NCBI GenBank assembly: GCA_963693285.1
Contig: OY848921.1
Span: 558,001-622,000 of the forward strand
Direction of reading: 5' to 3'
DNA length: 64,000 bases
Source of the DNA: Xestospongia muta
Taxonomy: Eukaryota; Porifera; Demospongiae; Haplosclerida; Petrosiidae
Position numbers and translations under genes: made by a program. Below are positions 47,180 through 59,755 of the stretch, one piece after another. Under the pieces are notes generated by a model, which worked only from the letters and a program-made list of their open reading frames with translations, searched no databases and was not told the DNA's origin. Each line of letters starts with the position of its first letter. The stretch's first letter is position 1.

Positions 47180-49255
47180 TCAAACGGTATCAGATTGAGT
47201 CCCACCAACACGCAATTGAGCTTGCAACATAGCCATTTGTCGCCGCATCTCTTCAAGCTAAAAGTGAGGACAATGTAAGGTGTGATTAAAAAATTTCAGA
47301 TAAAACTTACCTCTTTCTCTTTAGCTTTAAGCAAATCATCTTGTACATTACCACCTGCTAGTGCTGCAACAGCATCGCCAAAATCCATAGTGGGGACACT
47401 AAATAGAATAATAGCTTGTTCAAAGTCATCACACGAGCTATGACTTACCCTCCTCCCATAGGTGAACCTTGAAGGAGTTTCTTCTTACGGAAATTCTCAT
47501 AATGTACGTCTTGAGTGTAATCCTTGAGATCTTGCATGTGGGTACGGATGAGCATGTTACGTAAGAGAACATAATCACAATGTGCTTTGTTCTCAACTGA
47601 GAATACAAGAAAGAAATATGACTTATGTAAAATCTTTTGTCTACTCATATTGAAGTATACTGAAAAATACTAACGTAATTTATACTTACTTTCAACAACT
47701 CCCCAGGGATACAGACGACCACGGACTCTCTTACCACCAACTTCAAGAAGTGTAGTACTACCAACCACAGCCATTGGAATGGCATCCTGAACAAGACCAC
47801 ACCCACTAATAATAAAGTCAATCCCTCACTTACCCTAAGCTCCTTAATTTCAGGCGAATCATCCTCCTCATCTATTTCTCCATTATATATCCTTATACCA
47901 TTGTCCATTATCTCTTGTAAAACCTATTGGTGACCACGCCCATGCCACACCCACATCAAAACTTAACTAACCTTGGTTTTCAATTTTTTCACTTCGCTGG
48001 GCGTTAGTGTGTCAGCTTTAGCAATTACAGGTATAATGTTCACTAAATTATGTAACTCTTTCATAAATTGAACATCCAATGGTTTCAGACTAAAGAAATG
48101 AGATAGATAAGACAGATGAACAAACAAAGAGACTGGTCATACCCGTGTCCACTGGGGTTAATAAAATAGAGACAGCAGTGAACTCGATGATCCTCAATAT
48201 TTCGACGATTCAGACCAGACTCGTCTCTAAAATATTGGTCGTATTTTTCATTGATAAAATCAATAATTGGTTGCCAACTAGAGAGAATAGGAGAAACACC
48301 ATATTAACTAGTTTAATAGATCATCACCTTACCATCCTCTATTGTCAACAGCATCTCCAAACCCAGGCGTATCGACCACGGTTAACCTCAACTTAACTCC
48401 TTTTTCTTCAATATCTACTGTTGTTGCATCAATGCTGGGTGTAGGTTTAATTCGATCTATTGGCAGAGACAAAGAGTAACTATTTCAAAGGACAGGCAAA
48501 CAAACAGCTGCACTTTACTATAAAAGTAATGAATATCATTAAAACTCACCAGCCGCTGGTGGACAAGTTTTATTGCCAAACAGATTAGTCAAAAAAAGTG
48601 ATCGTACTAAAGTTGACTTACCAAGACCGGACTCACCTACAATTTAGAATACATAATATACAACATAGTATACAAAGATACACAAAATATACAGACATAT
48701 ACTAAGATATACAAACATATACTAAGATATTACTACACATACTACAAAGTATCATATACACATTCACTAAGTTAAGACAATTATCTAAACACGAGAGGAT
48801 TATTAAACATCAGGAGAACTAGACCAGCTGTACAAAAGAATGCAAATATATGCTCTCTCTGTTAGTATACAACCTAAATAATACATAATGTATTTAGCAT
48901 ATTATCATGTAAGAAATGAAAATAATCTATTGTATTTAGTCAACCAATATTAGTGGTTACTTATGGTGTCAAATTTAACCCTTATCATGTCGTAATGCAG
49001 TTTGTATGAGGATGGTTATAGTAGTCATTGTATTATGTGTTGATAATACTTGATTACCAATTAAATACTACTGTTATCTTTAAAAGGACACTGTTTATTA
49101 GCAACTCTCTTTTAATAATGAAGTAACTGGACTTGTGTATCCATCCATACTACATACTAAAAGAATTATCACTAGAAATTAAAATAGTCCAACATTGTTA
49201 CACAATTTCTAGCATACACTAAATGACCTACAATAAACAACCTCTATAATAATCG

Positions 49256-49286
<31 letters not shown>

Positions 49287-49408
49287 TATATATGTACTCC
49301 TGATATTATCCTACCTACAACCATTATGGTAAATTCGAAGCCTTTCTTCACCGATTTCCTATGAGCTAGGAAAGGCAAGTTATGGAATCCAAGGGAGTTA
49401 GCTGACAT
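47180..49408 (-). CDS. Septin B (SEPT2-group GTPase)
   Basis: Starts [20 protein letters not shown] at 49408 (first exon to 49315) and ends GGTQSDTV with TGA at 47180-47182. The G domain shows [26 protein letters not shown] and [15 protein letters not shown]. These are followed by the septin unique element [20 protein letters not shown] and a C-terminal coiled coil ([18 protein letters not shown]). It is more canonical and a little longer at the C-terminus than septin A. Exon boundaries fall at matching places in the two genes, supporting tandem duplication. It shares a divergent promoter with MED19. Confidence 0.94.
49258..49283. repeat. (CA)n microsatellite in septin B intron 1
   Basis: About 13 CA units close to the first donor; the sense strand is (TG)n. 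Confidence 0.9.
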
Positions 49409-49723
49409 TGTTGTCTCGCAATTGAAGGGATTAGTTTAAAGATTTTGGAGACGTGGACGAACACACTGTAATAATGACAAAAGGGCTCAGCGTGTACTCC
49501 TCTGTACAAAGGAATGCGATTATCCTTACCGTATTAACTGTAATTATACAAAGCGTCATATGAAAAGTAAAATTGAATGTACTCTGCCAACTCAAAACAA
49601 GCTAAATAAATGGAGACTTAGGTGTAGCTATCTTTATACGATCATTTCTCGTGATATTTATTGTTGAGCAGCTGTTTGGATGTTTGATGTCTTCTATAAA
49701 TCAAATTAACTGACAGTCTTATA
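49409..49723. promoter_or_regulatory. Divergent promoter region, septin B / MED19
   Basis: 315 bp between start codons; no TATA box or known motif was recognised. Confidence 0.45.
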
Positions 49724-52392
49724 ATGAATCCTACTGGGCAGGGATCACTCTTTATGATGGGTGGAGTCACTATGTCTGTACCTTCAAGCTCTCATATTCT
49801 CATGACACATCAGCCAATGATGACACAGGCCTTAGGAGGAGTACGTCTACCACAAACTAGTAAATTCCCTATTAAACAAGACCCGATGGAATCGTTGGCC
49901 ACACCTACTGCTAATTTGTATCTCTGTAGCACAGGGAATAGTGCGTCTTTAAAAACATGCATCCATTATATGTCATCATCTGTCTATCATACAGTGCATC
50001 TAAAAACATGTATCCATTATATGTCATCATCTGTCTATCGTACTGTGCATCCATTATGTGTTCTATCTGTCCATTTTACTATGTATTCATCATGTGTTCA
50101 TATGTTTGTTTATTTCAGGTACCATGATCAAACAAGAGATTGAAGAACGACAAGAAAAGACGTCAGTTGATTTATTGGATCAAGCATATCAATCGTTAAT
50201 ACAAAAGAAAATTAAAGATTCTCTTTCATCATTTATAGCAAGTGTCCCTGGTATATTCCCAAACTATCCATTCATCCATTTATTTACCCATCTGTTTTAT
50301 TGATCCATCCTTAAATCCATCCATCCATTAATTCCGCTATCAATTCATCCATTCCTCAAACACATGTTGTACATCCATTCATCCATCCATCCATTTATTG
50401 TTATCTATCTATTTATCTATCAATACATTCATCCATCCATCCATTATTATCTATTCATCCATCCATCCATTTATTGTTATCTATCTATTTATCTATCAAT
50501 ACATTCATCTATCCATCCATTATTATCTATTCATCCATCCATCCATCTATTGTTATCTATCTATTTATCTATCAATACATTCATCCATCCATCCATTATT
50601 ATCTATTCATCCATCCATCCATTTATTGTTATCTATCTATTTATCTATCAATACATTCATCCATCCATCCATTATTATCTATTCATCCATCCATCCATCT
50701 ATTGTTATCTATCTATTTATCTATCAATACATTCATCTATCCATCCATTATTATCATTCATCCATCCATCCATCTAATGTTATCTATCTATTTATCTATC
50801 AATACATTCATCCATCCATCCATTATTATCTATTCATCCATTCATCCATCTATTGTTATCTATCTATTTATCTATCAATACATTCATCTATCCATCCATT
50901 ATTATCTATTCATCCATCCATTTCCCTATTCATTCATCCATTGTTATTTATTAATCCGTCCAATAACAATCTATCACTTTTATAGGTGAATTTGATAACA
51001 GGGACACTCACGAGAGTATGTTACGAAGTCTCATTGATCGACCACCTATTGGAGGACGAGAATTCCTTCCAATATCAGAGCAAAACCTCCAAGGTTTTAG
51101 GCTCCAACCAGGACGACCAGTAAGTGACGATCAACAATTACCAACAACAACTTAACCACATGTGTAATACATGTGTAATGTATGTGTAATATATGTGTAG
51201 TACATGTGTAATACATGTGTAATGTATGTGTAATATATGTGTAGTACATGTGTAATACATGTGTAATGTATGTGTAATATATGTGTAGTACATGTGTAAT
51301 ACATGTGTAATGCATGTGTAATACATATGTAATATATCTGTAATATATGTGTGATATATGTGTAATATAAATATATATGTAATACATGTGTAACATATTA
51401 ATATATGTGTAATACATGTGTAATGCATGTGTAATACATGTGTAATGCATATGTAATACATGTGTAATATATGTGTAATACATATGTAATATATGTGTAA
51501 TACATGTGTATACTACATAGTAGCTTCACAATAAATTATATTGTACATTATAAACATACTAAATAATTTATTGATTTCTTTAGTTGCCAGAACAATATCA
51601 ATTGGATCCATCCTCTTTGGAAGTTACAAAACATCACAAAAAGAAAAAGAAACATAAACACAAACATGCCACTGATAAAAATGAGGAGTCGTCACTGGAC
51701 AATTATTCACCTATCAGATCGCGAGAACATAGCCCTCCAACTGACCCGTGTGATTTTATTAAACCAGAACACACTAGTAACTTTTTTGTGCCACCACCAC
51801 ATCCAACACCTGCCTACCAAGCCCCGCCCTTAACCCAACCCACTCAGCATCATCCACCTACAATCATTCATTCCAGTGCTATACCAGCTGTAGTTATGAC
51901 TGGAAACCTCATTCCAGCTAATTTTAACCCTTCACCACAAAGTGTTATTGTAGGAGGTGCAGCCAAATTTTCTACTGGTCACACCCACCCAAGTATTTCA
52001 GGTGCATAACATAAATGCTTATTTTAATCATGATGTCATCATTAAATCATGTCTTTAGGTTTTCCAGTACTGTTAGGTCCTGGAATGCATAATAAACCTA
52101 AAAAGGTACTTACCTATTGTCTGTTAATCCAATGTTCTGTTCAGTGGTCCATTTGTTACCTGTTCATTTACTCTCTGATTCCATTCTTTAGCAGAAACGA
52201 CATGAAAATGGCGAGGGTGGTCCTCCAAAGAAGAAAAAGAAAAAAGACAAAGAGAAGAGAAAGAAAAAAGAGAAACATCACAATCTTGATCAAGCCCCAC
52301 CTCCTCCCCCTCCTCCTGCTCCCTCGTCTGGTTCCTCATCTTCTCTTAGTGGACCTCCTACTCTCATTCACCCCTTTATACGTCCATCATAA
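49724..52392 (+). CDS. MED19: Mediator complex subunit 19
   Basis: Starts at ATG 49724 (exon 1 to about 49940) and ends at TAA 52390-52392. The conserved core is split by repeat-filled introns: SVDLLDQAYQSLIQKKIKDS, then SMLRSLIDRPPIGGREFLPI, then LQGFRLQPGRPLPEQYQL, matching MED19. Downstream are the lysine-rich KHHKKKKKHKHKH block, a Pro/His-rich linker and a second lysine-rich block (GPPKKKKKKDKEKRKKKEK). It belongs to the Mediator head/middle junction that links activators to RNA polymerase II. The product is longer than human MED19 because of the linker between the basic blocks. The donor of exon 1 (GTGCGT) is inferred from phase. Confidence 0.92.
50243..50960 (+). repeat. (ATCC/ATCT)n with 76-bp higher-order period in a MED19 intron
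   Basis: CAATACATTC recurs at 50421, 50497, 50573, 50649, 50725, 50800 and 50876, so the higher-order unit is 76 bp (once 75). All three plus-strand frames stay open, which creates long but meaningless ORFs. Confidence 0.96.
51155..51512 (+). repeat. GTGTAATACAT minisatellite with 44-bp period in a MED19 intron
   Basis: GTGTAGTACAT recurs at 51196, 51240 and 51284; the rest is built of the 11-bp variants GTGTAATACAT, GTGTAATGCAT and GTGTAATATAT. Confidence 0.92.
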
Positions 52393-52516
52393 TTAACAAA
52401 TTAATTTCATCTGATTGTTTCTGTTTTTTTCTATGCTTCACAAAATAGTTTCCAAATTGTTAGAAAATTTTGACTAAATTATTATCATGTAATACGAAAA
52501 ATTTTTACTCAAAATT

Positions 52517-53778
52517 TTACACAATTTGTCTGATCAATTTTTTATACCGATTTGGAAATTTAAGTCCCAATGCATTCACTGTTCTAATGAAATAATCCGG
52601 AGGGGGTGCATTAATTATTAGGGTTTTACCCTTATCACTGGGCACCTGTACTTCATAAGCATGAAGATATATCGGTCCTCGAATAAACCCTTTAGAATCT
52701 CCTATCATCTCCATTTTCTTAACAAGAGTTGGAATCTTTCTGTACAAAGGCCCAGCAAACTGATAGTCACCAAGGATAGGACAAGTAAGGCCATCAGCTA
52801 GATGAGCTCGGATTTGGTGTTGAAAACCTGTTATCAATTGTACATCAAGTAATGCACATCGTTGGCCATAGCTACTGATAACAGAATATTTAGTAGAGGC
52901 CATTCGAATATCACCTGGTAACCTTTTACCAATGGTTTCCTGAGATGAACAGAGATAGAACTCTTATATTATCCTAACAAAGAGGACATAATGAAACTTA
53001 CTTGTGAGAATAGATCACATTTATCAGGTCGGAGAACAACCTACATTGTGTTGATATGATGTTAACAAGAGATATTAGTACTAATAACTTACGTACTCTG
53101 TGCATTTGGCGATTTTTCCGTTTTGTAGCAATATTTTTTCTTCCAAGAGGTATTTCAATACAACCTTTAAAATGAATATACAAGAAGTCAATTCTGTTGT
53201 ACTAACCTTGTAGTTTATCAGGGACACTAAGAGTCACTGCCCTAAAGATGATAATTGTTAAAAGAGACAAAACTATTTGTTACCCTGACCAATATTTCTT
53301 AATTATTTTTCTCTCTTGAAACAACAGTGTCATTTTTCTTGCAGCTTCACTGTGTCTTGTCAATAATAAAACTCCTGTAGTGTTTCTATAGTAAATGATT
53401 ACATTAACATTATGTGACTAGCATCACTATGGATACTTGTCAATGCGGTGAGCTAGCGAAGGTGGGTGTGATTGATTGTACTGCCAGTAGTCTAACTGAG
53501 AACTAAGGTCACAACCATGTTCAATACCGTAGCCACCTACAATAGAGAAAGAACAGTCTGAGTCCTATACCATCAGTCATGGGAATGAGACCTTGAACTG
53601 TGAGTCCTGGGGGCTTATTGAGGGCAATGAAATCGTCTGTGATTCAACAAAGTTAGAAATACTTCCTGTAAAATTACATACCATCTTTATAGACCACCAT
53701 AGTCTCTGCTTTAACGCTATCTAACAGACTCAAGGACTTTTGGTATGATTTCCATGCACTTCTTGAAGACTTCAGCAT
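52517..53778 (-). CDS. RPUSD4: RluA-family pseudouridine synthase, RPUSD4-like
   Basis: Starts at ATG 53778 (MLKSSRSAWKSYQKSLSLLD) and ends RQIV with TAA at 52517-52519. ALNKPPGLTVQ is the RluA N-terminal motif and HRIDKNTTGVLLL holds the catalytic aspartate. ITGFQHQIRAHL and CPILGDYQF are the C-terminal RluA motifs. RPUSD4 modifies mitochondrial 16S rRNA and tRNA in vertebrates; a Ser/Lys-rich, acid-poor N-terminus here could be a mitochondrial presequence. RPUSD3 is the main alternative. The donor after the LTVQ exon lies inside a copy of the dispersed GGGAATGAGAC repeat. Confidence 0.86.
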
Positions 53779-54973
53779 ATCCACACTTCTTACACGTGGG
53801 TGGGCGTGACATTAATAAAAGTTTTCTAAAAAATGTCACAATCTACTTCTCAATTACAGTTTATTAATTGTTTATAATTTATGTTTGTAATACCATACTT
53901 TTGTATGTATCATACATACAAAAACGTCTATGTAATTTTCACTGTGACAGCTAAGGACCAGTTCTACTGACATTTCTTCCTAATAGTTAAAAATTGATTT
54001 AAAATTTATAAAAATTAAAACAAAACATGTTGTTACCCATTCCTGCCATTCTTGCTGGGAATGAGAACAAAACCTTTTCATCTTCTGACACTTCACCACC
54101 AAATATAGATGGCCAAAAGGATTCATCAATAATCTCATAATATAACGGTGAGAAAAACACAGCACAGTTAGGAATTACTCTTCGTATAAAAGACCATTCA
54201 AACTCTAAAGACTTGGATAGGGCAGCATATGCTGCTTAAGGTTATGATTCTCCAGTTTTGGTAAGTTGTTATTAATATAAGAATCTTTTACATTGTTATA
54301 TTATTATTAGACCTGGTACATTAATACTTTGTAATAATTATGACAGCTATATTGTACATGTACCTCCTATTACAACGACAAAACAAGTATAAGTATATTT
54401 CCTGAACAATATACTCAGCTAAATTACTAAGTTGTCAAATCCCTTCAATTTTTTTAAAATTAGAGTTTTATAAGTCCTTGTTAACTGACATTAATATCAC
54501 TGTTTTTGAATGTTGTATTAATGTTTTAAAAATTACAAAAGTTCACCTTGGTTTACATTTGTAGACACAATGTTATTAACTTGGATAAAAAACATCTTTT
54601 TGATTAGATGCTATAACTTGTTGACCACCTCTTGTGGCTTGGATACTCTTTTTAGCTGACGTTGATTCAGTGAGCACATTGATATCTCATGTGGATGTAT
54701 TTTAAGATGACTACTTTTTGTTTGACAGCTGATTTATCTCGACTATAGCACATGGTCTTTATTTTAAAAATGGTCAAAATGATAGGTAACAAAGTAACTT
54801 GAAATTTTTATGAAGTTGGCTATATATGTCCTTGATAAGCAGAACAATTGGTTGTGCTCAGAAATGTTGTTAAATCTATAAAAAAACTAAAGGTTTTCAG
54901 TGATAACTTGTACATCTACTAGTACATGCAAATGTTCTAAAAACATTTCAATTAAAGAAAAATATAATTTTGT
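53779..54973. other. Intergenic region with a retroelement relic
   Basis: 1.2 kb between RPUSD4-like and QPRT. Apart from the relic listed separately (53999-54240) it is AT-rich sequence with no supportable gene. Confidence 0.6.
53999..54240 (-). pseudogene. Decayed retroelement ORF fragment
   Basis: Without any ATG, the minus strand reads about 79 codons to a TAA at 53999, including ALSKSLEFEWSFIRRVIPN and a GGEVSEDEKVLFSFPARMAG stretch. This pattern (short stretch around EW(S/T)F, then FG.EVS and LFS.P.R..G) is known to me from retrotransposon polyproteins abundant in sponge and cnidarian genomes, just after the reverse transcriptase. No start, no catalytic domain and no terminal repeats are found nearby, so it looks like a relic. 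Confidence 0.5.
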
Positions 54974-55873
54974 CTATACATCTTCGGGTTTCACTTTAGG
55001 ATTTAATGGATTTCTACCCTCTTTTAATATTTTGAGGGAGAAATTAATTGTCCCATAGCCCTGAGTTGTAGAGCTCATTGATATAACATCAACAGTTGAA
55101 AGACAAAACTTTGAGAGCGTTTCCTGACGAATGCCTCCACTTGCTTCCACAATCAGGAATGGATACAATGTCTTCAACTGACGTGAAGCTATTGCTAACG
55201 CTTCTGGCTCAAAGTTATCTAGCATGACAATATCAGCACCAGATGATGCAGCTTCTTCAGCCTCTTTAATGGAACGACACTCTACTTCAATCTTTAAACT
55301 AAACCCTCCAACTTTTCTTGCTCTTTTGACAGCTTCTTCAACGCTACCTGCAGACCATATATGATTATCTTTTAACATGATCATTGAAGAGAGGTCGTAT
55401 CGATGAGTTGAGACTCCACCCACTAATAATGCATATTTTTCTACTATACGAAATCCAGGTGTGGTTTTTCTTGTTCCAGCAATCTCTCCTCCCCAACCAA
55501 GTTGCTTAGCAACATCGGAAAGTTCCTTTGCCTTTGTGGCTATTCCACTGGCTCTTGTAAGTACATTTAGCGCAGTTCTTTCTCCTTGAAGCAGCTTGTT
55601 TGCAGGACCTTTAACTATTGCCACTTGTGTGCTCGATTGTAATAGATCGCCTTCTTTATGTAACCAGTTCACTGAGCATGAAAGTTCATTAAAAATCATA
55701 TCCACAAATGGTTGACCACAAAGAACGCCTGGACTCTTGCAAAGGAGAACAGCTTCTTCCGGTGCATCTCCTACTACGATACCAGCGTAATCAAACGAAG
55801 GTATGTCCTCCTTTAGCCAAGACTGGACTAATTCTTTAGAACAAGGGGAAAGAATAGGAGAAAAGTCAGTCAT
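54974..55873 (-). CDS. QPRT: Quinolinate phosphoribosyltransferase, intronless
   Basis: A single frame of 299 aa, about the family length (human 297). Motifs [42 protein letters not shown] and VEASGGI line the type II phosphoribosyltransferase active site. The enzyme converts quinolinate and PRPP to nicotinate mononucleotide, CO2 and pyrophosphate in de novo NAD synthesis. It has no introns, unlike its neighbours. It shares a 235-bp promoter region with TBC1D10. Confidence 0.97.
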   Translation of the reverse strand: MTDFSPILSPCSKELVQSWLKEDIPSFDYAGIVVGDAPEEAVLLCKSPGVLCGQPFVDMIFNELSCSVNWLHKEGDLLQSSTQVAIVKGPANKLLQGERTALNVLTRASGIATKAKELSDVAKQLGWGGEIAGTRKTTPGFRIVEKYALLVGGVSTHRYDLSSMIMLKDNHIWSAGSVEEAVKRARKVGGFSLKIEVECRSIKEAEEAASSGADIVMLDNFEPEALAIASRQLKTLYPFLIVEASGGIRQETLSKFCLSTVDVISMSSTTQGYGTINFSLKILKEGRNPLNPKVKPEDV

Positions 55874-56108
55874 CTTAACAATTATTGGTAGCTACGTTAA
55901 CCATCAGCCACGCCCACTAGCACACACCCAAGAAATCTGGTGAGCTGGCTGTGTTGGTCGCTAGAGATGGTGTGACGCAGTAACAGCTTGCTAAACCTTG
56001 CAAACATATCGAAGAGATTTATTATAATCATTAAAGAGAGGAGAAGAGGTTTGTAGATCATAGTTAATGGCGTTTATTGACTTAGCTCGTCTTCTGTAGA
56101 GAATAATA
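55874..56108. promoter_or_regulatory. Divergent promoter region, QPRT / TBC1D10
   Basis: 235 bp between start codons, with a CCACGCCCACT (GC/CACCC box) near 55908. No TATA box. Confidence 0.5.
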
Positions 56109-57578
56109 ATGGTGGACGTATCTGACACCAAAGGAGGTGCTGTGGTTATCAGTATTCCACCATGTGGTCAATTACAACCTCCTGAACCTGGTCTTGAAGA
56201 AGAATGGGAGATAATGGATGGTCCTCCTCGAGACGATGTATGTATGAAAAATGATAATCTTTAAGTGATCCAGCCCTTACTTCTCTCTCTCTCTCTCTCT
56301 CTCTCTAGACACCAACAAACTCTCAAGAGGAGGAAGAAGATCGTTATGGATTTATGAAGAGACCAGGAGAAGAACAAATTCACTAGTAAGAGAAGATAAA
56401 TACAATATAGTATCAACCAGCTCTACTAGCAAATGTATATATTGTAATGATTTGATAGCTAACAATCTAATGAGAGCAAATTATTTATCTTCCTGTACTG
56501 TAAAGGATATCTCACGTTATATTACCATTCTTCTTGTGTCTGTAATCACCAAGAAAGGCCTTCATAGTATGTTTGCAAGTAGTCTAATGTAATGTTAGAT
56601 TTGTAGAGTAGTTTGCCACAAAGCAATGTGACCTAGTTAGTGTATGAGATTGTTAGTGGCAATTCTATTATATTGATGTTGTAGTGCTTCTTCAGTATTT
56701 ACTTAATTTATTAATTCATTAGTTTGTTTAGATAAATTGATGCTCAAATAACTATATCATTACCTTATCTACACTAAACGAAACTCAGTCAGTTTCTTTG
56801 TATACTGAAAGTACAATGAGTTAGTGTGAGATAAAACCACCTGTTCAATTTCTATGAAGAAGCTCCTTCATTACTGAATATTTTATTAACTGCTTTTTTA
56901 TACTTTCTAGTGAACAGTTAACTGATGCTAAAAAGATAAGAGAAAGAGAACAAAAGTGGCTCAAAATGATGACTAACTGGAAGGAATGGATGGAGCATAA
57001 AAGCGCTAGAGTATGTTCGTTAATAATTCTTTTTTAATTAACCCTCTATTAGCTGAAGGAACGTTGTCGTAAAGGTATTCCTGATTCACTTAGAGGTCGA
57101 GCTTGGATGCTATTATCTGGAGCTGATGAACTGTTAAGTAGCAACCCTGGAGTATTTGATGTAAGTATTTAGCTCAATTATTAACCCTAATTACAGGGTT
57201 ATTTGTTTAGAAAATGATAGCTAAACCTGATAATGACGTGGTAATTCATATTATTGATAAAGACTTAGGTAGAACGTTTCCTTCTCATGTCCTCTTTGCT
57301 AAGAAAGGATCACAAGGGTAAGTTTAGTGTAGTCATTGTTTTATTTCCTTCCTGTCCTCTCTGTGTCTCATTAGTCAAGAAGACCTCAGACTTGTTTTAA
57401 AAGCATATGCCATGTACAATGAGAAGACTGGTTATTGCCAGGTAAGTCAGGAGAGGGGATGAATGGTCATGTGACTTTTGAGTGATCTTATAGGCTATGG
57501 CTCCTGTTGCTGCTACATTGTTGATGCATATGCCAGCAGAAGTGAGTTAGTCCCTGTTATTAGAAGAAATTTATTTGT

Positions 57579-57626
<48 letters not shown>

Positions 57627-58568
57627 AGCATGCTTTCTGGTGTTTAGTACAAATATGTGAACAATACTTACCAGGATATTACAGTCCTGGACTGGTACAT
57701 TAATTAAGAAAATAGTGACAGGGTTTCACTCATAATTCTCTTTGTATAGCATGCATTTCAAATTGATGCTCTAATTCTAAAAGATCTCCTATTGAAGTAT
57801 TTACCAAATGTAACATCATTTTTGGATGTGAGTGTTCCCAATTAGCATACAAGTGATATATTATTATAAAATGTTTACAAAATCCTTTCTACTGCAGTCC
57901 AAACTCCCACCCACTAATCCTAATGAGGTCCACAAAGGTCTTGATCCAGTCCTGTATTGTACGGAGTGGTTCATGAGTATATATTCTCGTTCATTGCCTT
58001 GGCCGAGTGTTCTAAGAGTTTGGGATATGTTTTTCTTTGAGGGAGTAAAAATATTATTTAAAACAGCATTGGCTCTGTTGAATCTATGTTTCTCTAAACA
58101 AAAGAGCAGAGATGAATGCCCAGGGTAAGAGCAATGTTTTGGGTTTATTTTTAAAGAAGAAAGCAGACACTTTCAATTTTGTAATATTTGTTTATCTATG
58201 AAAATAGATTTTTTGAAGTGACCCAAAAGTTACGCAATCTTCCCTTGTCTATTACACATGAAGACTTACTTATACCAGAAGTAAGTTGTGATATTTGTTA
58301 TAACAACAATTACTACAATTATAACAAGTAATTAACAAATTACTAGAAATACAATTAATAAAATTCCAATTTTTAATGTGATCTACCACCCCCTCAGATA
58401 ATTAGATTTCCAATCCACAATCATGAACTTAAGAAAGTTCATTATCAACAAGCTGATCTTCATTTCTCTGAGGAAAGAGCACGTACAATGGAATTGCAAG
58501 CTAGACGAAGCCAAGCTAGGAAAAGTTTTTCCACACTTTCAGAAGCAACATCAGATGGACCTGACTAG
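56109..58568 (+). CDS. TBC1D10: TBC1D10/EPI64-type Rab GTPase-activating protein
   Basis: Twelve exons join to 416 aa: 56109-56237, 56309-56385, 56911-57010, 57053-57160, 57211-57317, 57375-57441, 57494-57541, 57629-57694, 57750-57827, 57898-58124, 58208-58280, 58398-58568. RYGFMKRP, then [13 protein letters not shown] and [20 protein letters not shown] open the TBC domain. The dual-finger residues are present in IIDKDLGR (Arg finger) and GYCQAM (Gln finger), so GAP activity is expected. Vertebrate TBC1D10 proteins act on Rab27, Rab35 and related Rabs. The C-terminal tail is short and lacks an obvious PDZ ligand. Intron 2 (56386-56910) is unusually large. Confidence 0.94.
56386..56910 (+). 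other. Large TBC1D10 intron 2
   Basis: 525 bp, AT-rich, without repeats or an open frame that I can support. Confidence 0.6.
57582..57623 (+). repeat. (CT)n at the TBC1D10 exon 8 acceptor
   Basis: CT run followed by CAATAG and exon 8 (57629). Confidence 0.93.
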
Positions 58569-58749
58569 TATATTCTTGTTTTACATAAATCTTCTGTCTC
58601 TCGTGTGTTTTAATCCTTAATTAAAATCATGTAATAATAATAATATTATTAATTTAAATTAAATTAGAAATAATATTTATTTGTTTTGTTATTATGGGTG
58701 TGGTTGTATAATATTTACAAAGGGTTAAAAAAATTTCAACTTGGTCGTG

Positions 58750-59686
58750 ATGCCACTCGTGGTGTTAAGCGGGTTACCCAGCTCTGGCAAGTCAACTCGA
58801 GCTCAAGAAATAGCTGAACTCCTTCGAAAACAAACTCCTAGCACGGAAGTCCACGTCATTACAGACGATTTTTCAACTGTATCAAAGAACCAGCTGTATA
58901 GTTCATCAAAAGAAGAAAAAACAGCAAGAGTGTCATTAAAATCTAAGGTGAATTTCATTAGTACTGAATTTAATAAATTAATATACCTTTTTTAAAATTT
59001 AAAGATTGATTTCATTTATGTCTGATACATTCAGTATGTTCTGATCTGTATAGGTTGAACGTTTATTATCACATGATTGTCATGTGATCTTGGACTCATT
59101 GAATTACATTAAAGGTTTTCGTTATGAGCTCTATTGTCTTTCAAAACTGTTAAAAACTACACAATGCACTGTCCACTGTGACACACCTACAGAAACAGCA
59201 AGAGAATGGAACTCCAAAAGATCCTTAGAGGAACAATATACAACGGAGAACTTTGATGGATTAGCACTACGATATGAACTCCCTGACTCCAGAAATCGCT
59301 GGGACAGTCCCCTTTTTGTTTTATATCCCACAGACCCCTTACCAGAGGAAGCCTTTATCGCTGCTCTCCTCCATCGTAAGCCGCCCCCACCTAATCAATC
59401 CACTCAATCTCAACCTTTGACCTCTGTGAACTTCTTGCATGAACTTGATCGTCAAACTCAAGTAATAATCAGTACAGTTTTGGAACTACAGAGACAAGGA
59501 TTGTTAAGTAGTAGTGGTATTGCAATAAATGGAACTGATGAACGTCTTTGTATACGTAATGATGTAACGATGGCTGAACTAAGGCGGTTTAGGCACCAAT
59601 TTATAACGTATACTAAACTCCACCCATTTGATGAGGTGGAGAAAATTCCCACTTTATTTGTGCAATATCTTAATACAGCTGCTTAA
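58750..59686 (+). CDS. KTI12: KTI12, Elongator-associated P-loop protein
   Basis: Two exons, 58750-58947 and 59054-59686, give 276 aa. Walker A is GLPSSGKST. The family signature ILDSLNYIKGFRYELYC and the C-terminal PPPPNQSTQSQPL and LRRFRHQFITYTKLHP match KTI12. The product is shorter than human KTI12 (about 354 aa) because it lacks the long central insertion. KTI12 supports Elongator in tRNA wobble-uridine modification. The second in-frame start choice at 58741 is not an ATG, so 58750 is preferred. It lies 181 bp after TBC1D10 on the same strand. Confidence 0.95.
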
Positions 59687-59755
59687 TGAAGTTATTATTA
59701 TTGTCCTAGTAAATTTTTATATTTCACTACAGAAAAATGGTTATAGACGTCATTA

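Noticed and set aside
50364..50989. Ser-Ile-His-Pro repeat ORFs of up to 195 aa in all three plus frames
   Set aside because: A 76-bp higher-order ATCC repeat without stop codons in a MED19 intron; no coding signature.
51097..51483. Tyr/Thr/His-rich repeat ORFs on the minus strand
   Set aside because: TGTAATACAT minisatellite in a MED19 intron, antisense to the gene.
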